This document shows positions 54,346 to 64,000 of a DNA stretch of 64,000 nucleotides, one piece after another. The first letter of the stretch is position 1, and every line of letters begins with the position of its first letter. The notes below the pieces were generated by a model. That model saw nothing but the letters and a program-made list of their open reading frames with translations, had not been told where the DNA came from and did not search any database. The translations under genes and the position numbers were made by a program. Location of the stretch: the NCBI GenBank assembly GCA_030248225.1, contig JASANE010028274.1, forward strand, positions 25,263 to 89,262, written 5' to 3'. This DNA comes from Trileptium ribeirensis. Lineage: Eukaryota; Nematoda; Enoplea; Enoplida; Thoracostomopsidae.

Positions 54346-54698
54346 TAATCGGGCGGGGTCCAAACTCACCTCATGAAGCATTCCTGTGGCCTGCTAAGTT
54401 TTGTTGAATCTGACCTAGAAACGGGACTAGTTCGACACATTCGTGAAAGAATTGCTTTACCCTTGAGGTTATTATAGCAGGGGTGTAAGTGTTTGATGTT
54501 GCGAAGTTGCGCCTAGCCGCGCGTTATTCCATATATATTCTAGCGAAGATCAGGTACACTTACCGAAGCTTTCCATGAGTTTAGTAACCTGATTTGTTCG
54601 CTACATCAAATAGCCAGGAATATGTACCGGCATCCAACAGCTGGAAATCTTTCAAATTTCAATGTTGCACATTACTCTTTCCTTTTCAACACATCGGA
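54346..54698. other. Spacer before the satellite
   Basis: Unique sequence with no gene seen. The first satellite monomer begins imperfectly at GTACATGTAGCATTGCAG, about 54,699. Confidence 0.5.
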
Positions 54699-57600
54699 GT
54701 ACATGTAGCATTGCAGTAAATGAAATCATGCTATCATGAATAAAATCCCATGACATTTAAAATGCGCGCTGGACCAGCAAAATTACATAAGTGACGGTCT
54801 AATAGGTTATGGTAAAATAGCGGAGTAAAACAAGGCACGAATCAACCGCCTGGTCTTTTTGAGTCAGCTTCTTGCGTTGACTGAATTGCACAAGATTGAT
54901 CTATATAATGATGCAATCATTAAACAATAAATACCCTACAAAATGTACAGTATTCATAGCATTGCAGCAAATGAAATCATGCTATCATGAATGAAATCCC
55001 ATGTCATTTAAAATGCGCGCTGGACCAGCAAAATTACATAAGTGACTGTCTAGTAAGTTATGGTAAAATAGCGGTGTAAAACAAGGCACGAATCAACAGC
55101 CTGGTCTTTTTGAGTCAGCTTCTTGCGTTGACTGAATTGCAGAAGAATGATCTATATAATGATGCAATCATTAAACAATAAATACCCTATAAAATGTACA
55201 GTATTCATAGCATTGCAGTAAATGAAATCATGCTATCATGAATGAAATCCCATGTCATTTAAAATGCGCGCTGGACCAGCAAAATTACATAAGTGACTGT
55301 CTAGTAAGTTATGGTAAAATAGCGGTGTAAAACAAGGCACGAATCAACAGCCTGGTCTTATTGAATCAGCTTCTTGACGTATGACTGAATTGCAGAAGAA
55401 TGATCTATATAATGATGCAATCATTAAGAAAAACAATAAATACCCTATAAAATGTACAGTATTCATAGCATTGCAGCAAATGAAATTATGCTATCATGAA
55501 TGAAATCCCATGTCATTTAAAATGCGCGCTGGACCAGCAAAATTACATAAGTGACTGTCTAGTAAGTTATGGTAAAATAGCGGTGTAAAACAAGGCACGA
55601 ATCAACAGCCTGGTCTTTTTGAGTCAGCTTCTTGCGTTGACTGAATTGCAGAAGAATGATCATAATGATGCAATCATTAAACAATAAATACCCTATAAAA
55701 TGTACAGTATTCATAGCATTGCAGTAAATGAAATCATGCTATCATGAATGAAATCCCATGTCATTTAAAATGCTCGCTGGACCAGCAAAATTACATAAGT
55801 GACTGTCTAGTAAGTTATGATAAAATAGCGGTGTAAAACAAGGCACGAATCAACAGCCTGGTCTTTTTGAGTCAGCTTCTTGCGTTGACTGAATTGCAGA
55901 AGATTGATCTATATAATGATGCAATCATTAAACAATAAATACCCTACAAAATGTACAGTATTCATAGCATTGCAGCAAATGAAATTATGCTATCATGAAT
56001 GAAATCCCATGTCATTTAAAATGCGCGCTGGACCAGCAAAATTACATAAGTGACTGTATAGTAAGTTATGAAAGAATGGGGGTGAAAAACAAGGCACGAA
56101 TCAACAGCCTGGTCTTTTTGAGTCAGCTTCTTGCGTTGACTGAATTGCAGAAGAATGATCTATATAATGATGCAATCATTAAACAATAAATACCCTATAA
56201 AATGTACAGTATTCATAGCATTGCAGTAAATGAAATCATGCTATCATGAATGAAATCCCATGTCATTTAAAATGCACGCTGGACCAGCAAAATTACATAA
56301 GTGACTGTCTAGTAAGTTATGATAAAATAGCGGTGTAAAACGAGGCACTAATTAACATCCTGGTCTATTTGAGTCAGCTTCTTGCGTTGACTGAATTGCA
56401 GAAGAATGATCTATATAATGATGCAATCATTAAACAATAAATACCCTATAAAATGTACAGTATTCATAGCATTGCAGTAAATGAAATCATGCTATCATGA
56501 ATGAAATCCCATGTCATTTAAAATGCACGCTGGACCAGCAAAATTACATAAGTGACGGTATAATAGTTTATGGTACAATAGCGGTGTAAAACAAGGCACG
56601 AATGAAGCGCCTGGTCTTTTTGAGTCAGCTTCTTGCGTTGACTTAATTGCACAAGATTGATCTATATAATGATGCAATCATTAAACAATAAATACCCTAC
56701 AAAATGTACAGTATTCATAGCATTGCAGCAAATGAAATCATGCTATCATGAATGAAATCCCATGTCATTTAAAATGCGCGCTGGACCAGCAAAACTACAT
56801 AAGTGACTGTCTAGTAAGATTATGGTAAAAATAGCGGTGTAAAACAAGGCACGAATCAACAGCCTGGTCTTTTTGAGTCAGCTTCTTGCGTTGACTGAAT
56901 TGCAGAAGAATGATTTATATAATGATGCAATCATTAAACAATAAATACCCTATAAAATGTACAGTATTCATAGCATTGCAGTAAATGCAATCATGCTATT
57001 ATTAATGAAATCCCATGTCATTTAAAATGCGCGCTGGACCAGCAAAATTACATAAGTGACTGTCTAGTAAGTTATGGTAAAATAGCGGTGTAAAACAAGG
57101 CACGAATCAACAGCCTGGTCTTCTTCTTCAGTTAGCTCTTGTGTTTACTGAATTGCAAATAAATTATCTATATAATGATGCAATCATTAAACAATAAATA
57201 CCCTATAAAATGTACAGTATTCATAGCATTGCAGTAAATGAAATCATGCTATCATGAATGAAATCCCATGTCATTTAAAATGCACGCTGGACCAGCAAAA
57301 TTACATAAGTGACGGTATAATAGTTTATGGTACAATAGAGGGGTAAAACAAGGCACGTATGAAGCTCCTGGTCTTTTTGAGTCAGCTTCTTGCGTTGACT
57401 TAATTGCACAAAGATTGATCTATATAATGATGCAATCATTAAACAATAAATACCCTACAAAATGTACAGTATTCATAGCATTGCAGCAAATGAAATCATG
57501 CTATCATGAATGAAATCCCATGTCATTTAAAATGCGCGCTGGACCAGCAAAATTACATAAGTGACTGTCTAGTAAGTTATGGTAAAGATAGCGGGTAAAA

Positions 57601-60600
57601 CAAGGCACGAATCAACAGCCTGGTCTTTTTGAGTCAGCTTCTTGCGTTGACTGAATTGCAGAAGAATGATCTATATAATGATGCAATCATTAAACAATAA
57701 ATACCCTATAAAATGTACAGTATTCATAGCATTGCAGAAAATGAAATCATGCTATCATGAACTAAATCCCATGTCATTTAAAATGCACGCTGGACCAGCA
57801 AAATTACATAAGTGACGGTATAATAGTTTATGGTACAATAGCGGTGTAAAACAAGGCACGAATGAAGCGCCTGGTCTTTTTGAGTCAGCTTCTTGCGTTG
57901 ACTTAATTGCACAAAGACATGATCTATATAATGATGCAATCATTAAACAATAAATACCCTACAAAATGTACAGTATTCATAGCATTGCAGCAAATGAAAT
58001 TATGCTATCATGAATGAAATCCCATGTCATTTAAAATGGGCGCTGGACCAGCAAAATTACATAAGTGACTGTCTAGAAAGCTTACCCTAAAGATAGCGGG
58101 GTAAAACAAGGCACGAACGAACCGCCTGGTCTTTTTGACTCAGCTTCTTGCGTTGACTGAATTGCAGAAGATTGATCTATATAATGATGCAATCACTAAA
58201 CAATAAATACCCTATAAAATGTACAGTATTCATAGCATTGCAGTAAATGAAATCACGCTATCATGAATGAAATCCCATGTCATTTAAAATGCGCGCTGGA
58301 CCACCAAAATTACATAAGTGACGGTCTAATAGTTTATGGTAAAATAGCGGTGTAAAACAAGCACGAACCAACCGCCTGGTCTTTTTGAGTCAGCTTCTTG
58401 CGTTGACTGAATTGCAGAAGATTGATCTATATAATGATGCAATCACTAAACAATAAATACCTTATAAAATGTACAGTATTCATAGCATTGCAGTAAATGA
58501 AATCATGCTATCATGAATGAAATCCCATGTCATTTAAAATGCACGCTGGACCAGCAAAATTACATAAGTGACGGTCTAATAGTTTATGGTACAATAGCGG
58601 TATAAAACAAGCACGAACCAACCGCCTGGTCTTTTTGAGTCAGCTTCTTGCGTTGACTTAATTGCACAAGAATGATCTATATAATGATGCAATCATTAAA
58701 CAATAAATACCCTACAAAATGTACAGTATTCATAGCATTGCAGCAAATGAAATCATGCTATCATGAATGAAATCCCATGTCATTTAAAATGCACGCTGGA
58801 CCAGCAAGATTACATAAGTGACGGTATAATAGTTTATGGTACAATAGCGGTGTAAAACAAGGCACGAATGAAGCGCCTGGTCTTTTTGAGTCAGCTTCTT
58901 GCGTTGACTTAATTGCACAAAGATGATCTATATAATGATGCAATCATTAAACAATAAATACCCCTACAAAATGTACAGTATTCATAGCATTGCAGTAAAT
59001 GAAATCATGCTATCATGAATGAAATCCCATGTCATTTAAAATGCACGCTGGACCAGCAAGATTACATAAGTGACGGTATAATAGTTTATGGTACAAAAGC
59101 GGTGTAAAACAAGGCACGAATGAAGCGCCTGGTCTTTTTGAGTGCAGCTTCTTTAGTTGACTTAATTGCACAAGAATGATCTATATAATGATGCAATCAT
59201 TAAACAATAAATGCCCTACAAAATGTACAGTATTCATGGCATTGCAGCAAATGAAATCATGCTATCATGAATGAAATCCCATGTCAATCAAAATGCGCGC
59301 TGGACCAGCAAAATTACATAAGTGACGGTCTAATAGGTTATGGTAAAATAGCGGTGTAAAACAAGGCACGAACGAACCGCCTGGTCTTTTTGACTCAGCT
59401 TCTTGCGTTGACTGAATTGCAGAAGAATGATCTATATAATGATGCAATCACTAAACAATAAATACCCTATAAAATGTACAGTATTCATAGCATTGCAGTA
59501 AATGAAATCACGCTATCATGAATGAAATCCCATGTCATTTAAAATGCGCGCTGGACCACCAAAATTACATAAGTGACGGTCTAATAGTTTATGGTAAAAT
59601 AGCGGTGTAAAACAAGGCACGAGTCAACCGCCTGGTCTTTTTGAGTCAGCTTCTTGCGTTGACTGAATTGCAGAAGAATGATCTATATAATGATGCAATC
59701 ATTAAACAATAAATACCCTATAAAATGTACAGTATTCATAGCATTGCAGTAAATGAAATCATGCTATCATGAATGAAATCCCATGTCATTTAAAATGCAC
59801 GCTGGACCAGCAAAATTACATAAGTGACGGTATAATAGTTTATGGTACAATAGCGGTGTAAAACAAGGCACGAATGAAGCGCCTGGTCTTTTTGAGTCAG
59901 CTTCTTGCGTTGACTTAATTGCACAAGAATGATCTATATAATGATGCAATCATTAAACAATAAATACCCTACAAAATGTACAGTATTCATAGCATTGCAG
60001 CAAATGAAATTATGCTATCATGAATGAAATCCCATGTCATTTAAAATGCGCGCTGGACCAGCAAAATTACATAAGTGACTGTCTAGTAAGTTATGATAAA
60101 ATAGCGGTGTAAAACAAGGCACGAATCAACAGCCTGGTCTTTTTGAGTCAGCTTCTTGCGTTGACTGAATTGCAGAAGAATGATCTATATAATGATGCAA
60201 TCATTAAACAATAAATACCCTATAAAATGTACAGTATTCATAGCATTGCAGTAAATGAAATCATGCTATCATGAATGAAATCCCATGTCATTTAAAATGC
60301 ACGCTGGACCAGCAAAATTACATAAGTGACGGTCTAATAGTTTATGGTACAATAGCGGTGTAAAACAAGCACGAACCAACCGCCTGGTCTTTTTGAGTCA
60401 GCTTCTTGCGTTGACTGAATTGCAGAAGATTGATCTATATAATGATGCAATCACTAAACAATAAATACCTTATAAAATGTACAGTATTCATAGCATTGGG
60501 ATAAAAATGAAATCATGCTATCATGAATGAAATCCCATGTCATTTAAAATGCACGCTGGACCAGCAAAATTACATAAGTGACGGTCTAATAGTTTATGGT

Positions 60601-63600
60601 ACAATAGCGGTATAAAACAAGCACGAACCAACCGCCTGGTCTTTTTGAGTCAGCTTCTTGCGTTGACTTAATTGCACAAGAATGATCTATATAATGATGC
60701 AATCATTAAACAATAAATACCCTACAAAATGTACAGTATTCATAGCATTGCAGCAAATGAAATCATGCTATCATGAATGAAATCCCATGTCATTTAAAAT
60801 GCACGCTGGACCAGCAAGATTACATAAGTGACGGTATAATAGTTTATGGTACAATAGCGGTGTAAAACAAGGCACGAATGAAGCGCCTGGTCTTTTTGAG
60901 TCAGCTTCTTGCGTTGACTTAATTGCACAAGAATGATCTATATAATGATGCAATCATTAAACAATAAATACCCTACAAAATGTACAGTATTCATAGCATT
61001 GCAGTAAATGAAATCATGCTATCATGAATGAAATCCCATGTCATTTAAAATGCACGCTGGACCAGCAAAATTACATAAGTGACGGTATAATAGTTTATGG
61101 TACAAAAGCGGTGTAAAACAAGGCACGAATGAAGCGCCTGGTCTTTTTGAGTCAGCTTCTTGCGTTGACTTAATTGCACAAGAATGATCTATATAATGAT
61201 GCAATCATTAAACAATAAATACCCTACAAAATGTACAGTATTCATAGCATTGCAGCAAATGAAATTATGCTATCATGAATGAAATCCCATGTCATTTAAA
61301 ATGCGCGCTGGACCAGCAAAATTACATAAGTGACTGTCTAGTAAGTTATGGTAAAATAGCGGTGTAAAACAAGGCACGAATCAACAGCCTGGTCTTTTTG
61401 AGTCAGCTTCTTGCGTTGACTGAATTGCAGAAGAATGATCTATATAATGATGCAATCATTAAACAATAAATACCCTATAAAATGTACAGTATTCATAGCA
61501 TTGCAGTAAATGAAATCATGCTATCATGAATGAAATCCCATGTCATTTAAAATGCACGCTGGACCAGCAAAATTACATAAGTGACGGTATAATAGTTTAT
61601 GGTACAATAGCGGTGTAAAACAAGGCACGAATGAAGCGCCTGGTCTTTTTGAGTCAGCTTCTTGCGTTGACTTAATTGCACAAGAGAATGATTCTATATA
61701 ATGATGCAATCATTAAACAATAAATACCCTACAAAATGTACAGTATTCATAGCATTGCAGCAAATGAAATTATGCTATCATGAATGAAATCCCATGTCAT
61801 TTAAAATGCGCGACTGGACCAGCAAAATTACATAAGTGACTGTTGTAATTAAGTTATGATAAAATAGCGGTGTAAAACAAGGCACGAATCAACAGCCTGG
61901 TCTTTTTGAGTCAGCTTCTTGCGTTGACTGAATTGCAGAAGAATGATCTATATAATGATGCAATCATTAAACAATAAATACCCTATAAAATGTACAGTAT
62001 TCATAGCATTGCAGCAAATGAAATTATGCTATCATGAATGAAATCCCATGTCATTTAAAATGCGCGCTGGACCAGCAAAATTACATAAGTGACTGTCTAG
62101 TAAGTTATGATAAAATAGCGGTGTAAAACAAGGCACGAATCAACAGCCTGGTCTTTTTGAGTCAGCTTCTTGCGTTGACTTAATTGCACAAGAATGATCT
62201 ATATAATGATGCAATCATTAAACAATAAATACCCTACAAAATGTACAGTATTCATAGCATTGCAGCAAATGAAATTATGCTATCATGAATGAAATCCCAT
62301 GTCATTTAAAATGCGCGCTGGACCAGCAAAATTACATAAGTGACTGTCTAGTAAGTTATCATGAAGAAATAGCGGTGTAAAACAAGGCACGAATCAACCG
62401 CCTGGTCTTTTTGAGTCAGCTTCTTGCGTTGACTGAATTGCACAAGATTGATCTATATAATGATGCAATCATTAAACAATAAATGCCCTACAAAATGTAC
62501 AGTATTCATGGCATTGCAGCAAATGAAATCATGCTATCATGAATGAAATCCCATGTCATTTAAAATGCACGCTGGACCAGCAAAATTACATAAGTGACGG
62601 TCTAATAGTTTATGGTACAATAGCGGTGTAAAACAAGGCACGAATGAAGCGCCTGGTCTTTTTGAGTCAGCTTCTTGCGTTGACTGAATTGCAGAAGAAT
62701 GATCTATATAATGATGCAATCATTAAACAATAAATACCCTACAAAATATACAGTATTCATAGCATTGCAGCAAATGAAATCATGCTATCATGAATGAAAT
62801 CCCATGTCATTTAAAATGCACGCTGGACCAGCAAAACTACATAAGTGACGGTATAATAGTTTATGGTACAATAGCGGTGTAAAACAAGGCACGAATGAAG
62901 CGCCTGGTCTTTTTGAGTCAGCTTCTTGCGTTGACTGAATTGCAGAAGAATGATCTATATAATGATGCAATCATTAAACAATAAATACCCTACAAAATAT
63001 ACAGTATTCATAGCATTGCAGCAAATGAAATCATGCTATCATGAATGAAATCCCATGTCATTTAAAATGCACGCTGGACCAGCAAAATTACATAAGTGAC
63101 GGTATAATAGTTTATGGTACAATAGCGGTGTAAAACAAGGCACGAATGAAGCGCCTGGTCTTTTTGAGTCAGCTTCTTGCGTTGACTTAATTGCACAAGA
63201 ATGATCTATATAATGATGCAATCATTAAACAATAAATACCCTACAAAATGTACAGTATTCATAGCATTGCAGCAAATGAAATTATGCTATCATGAATGAA
63301 ATCCCATGTCATTTAAAATGCGCGCTGGACCAGCAAAATTACATAAGGACTGTTTTCTTAGTAAGTTATGATAAAATAGCGGTGTAAAACAAGGCACGAA
63401 TCAACAGCCTGGTCTTTTTGAGTCAGCTTCTTGCGTTGACTGAATTGCAGAAGAATGATCTATATAATGATGCAATCATTAAACAATAAATACCCTATAA
63501 AATGTACAGTATTCATAGCATTGCAGTAAATGAAATCATGCTATCATGAATGAAATCCCATGTCATTTAAAATGCGCGCTGGACCAGCAAAATTACATAA

Positions 63601-63973
63601 GTGACTGTCTAGTAAGTTATGATAAAATAGCGGTGTAAAACAAGGCACGAATCAACAGCCTGGTCTTTTTGAGTCAGCTTCTTGCGTTGACTGAATTGCA
63701 GAAGAATGATCTATATAATGATGCAATCATTAAACAATAAATACCCTATAAAATGTACAGTATTCATAGCATTGCAGTAAATGAAATCATGCTATCATGA
63801 ATGAAATCCCATGTCATTTAAAATGCGCGCTGGACCAGCAAAATTACATAAGTGACTGTTTATGAAGTAAGTTATGATAAAATAGCGGTGTAAAACAAGG
63901 CACGAATCAACAGCCTGGTCTTTTTGAGTCAGCTTCTTGCGTTGACTGAATTGCAGAAGAATGATCTATATAA
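54699..63973 (+). repeat. 251-bp satellite array, 37 monomers
   Basis: Counting the GCTGGACCAGCAAAATT word (with small variants) gives 37 monomers, spaced 245-258 and mostly 251 bases. Two main variants alternate irregularly. Type A has CTGTCTAGTAAGTTATG, CAACAGCC, GACTGAATTGCAGAAG and CCCTATAAAATG. Type B has CGGTATAATAGTTTATGG, GAAGCGCC, GACTTAATTGCACAAG and CCCTACAAAATG. Each monomer holds the near-palindrome AATGATGCAATCATT just after TCTATAT. Mosaics of A and B occur (for example around 58,300-58,650). Recurrent 60-codon minus-strand frames start at TTG and are by-products of the repeat. Function is unknown; pericentromeric or subtelomeric location is possible. Confidence 0.95.
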
Positions 63974-64000
63974 GCAATACGTAACTGAACGAAGAGCGAC
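63974..64000. other. Non-satellite sequence at the right edge
   Basis: The last monomer breaks after ATGATCTATATAA and continues as unrelated GCAATACGTAACTGAACG. The array truly ends here, or this is an assembly join. Confidence 0.6.

Noticed and set aside
54699..63973. Recurrent 60-codon minus-strand frames in the satellite as a peptide family
   Set aside because: They start at TTG, the 251-bp period is not a multiple of three, and no signal or domain is seen. They are by-products of the repeat.
54699..63973. CRISPR-like array
   Set aside because: The whole 251-bp unit repeats with no unique spacers, and the genome is eukaryotic.

Overview
This is an animal (metazoan) nuclear DNA window. 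The evidence is a five-exon gene with GT-AG introns of 2 to 11 kb, several classes of eukaryotic transposon, and a satellite array. I cannot name the species. The gene keeps selenocysteine where mammals have cysteine, so it is not mammalian.

Layout. Positions 1-25,440 are a graveyard of nested repeats. A CR1-type LINE 3' end opens the window. At least six partial copies of one long non-coding repeat (here 'composite repeat'; probably the LTR or leader of a Gypsy family) follow at about 200-1159, 1160-4881, 8920-11306 (reverse), 11307-13620, 19920-20603 and 20604-21830 (reverse). Set in and between them are a pogo-like DNA transposon with a PHD finger (1803-3298), a frameshifted LINE reverse transcriptase (4960-6510), a gag remnant (about 7160-7930), and two decayed Gypsy bodies in opposite orientation (14.5-19.9 kb minus; 22.0-25.44 kb plus). 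The first body carries a 363-bp MITE and a 1.2-kb 21-bp minisatellite.

Positions 26,454-46,960 (+) hold the one host gene I recognise: a PRXL2A/selenoprotein U family protein of 213 residues. An in-frame TGA lies at the first position of the redox CxxC motif, giving U-Q-L-C. All four introns are GT-AG and the frame is otherwise intact. No SECIS element was found by eye.

Positions 30,858-39,943 (-) are a young LTR retroelement inserted antisense in intron 2 of that gene. Its order is LTR, gag, envelope-like glycoprotein fused to protease, RT/RNase H, integrase, a long C-terminal extension, LTR. An envelope-like domain between gag and protease, in one open frame with the protease, is highly unusual. 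This copy has an in-frame TGA in gag, a TAA between protease and RT, and a one-base homopolymer frameshift in RT.

Positions 46,961-54,698 have no gene I can support. Positions 54,699-63,973 are a satellite of 37 monomers of about 251 bp with two main variants, ending abruptly 27 bases before the window edge.
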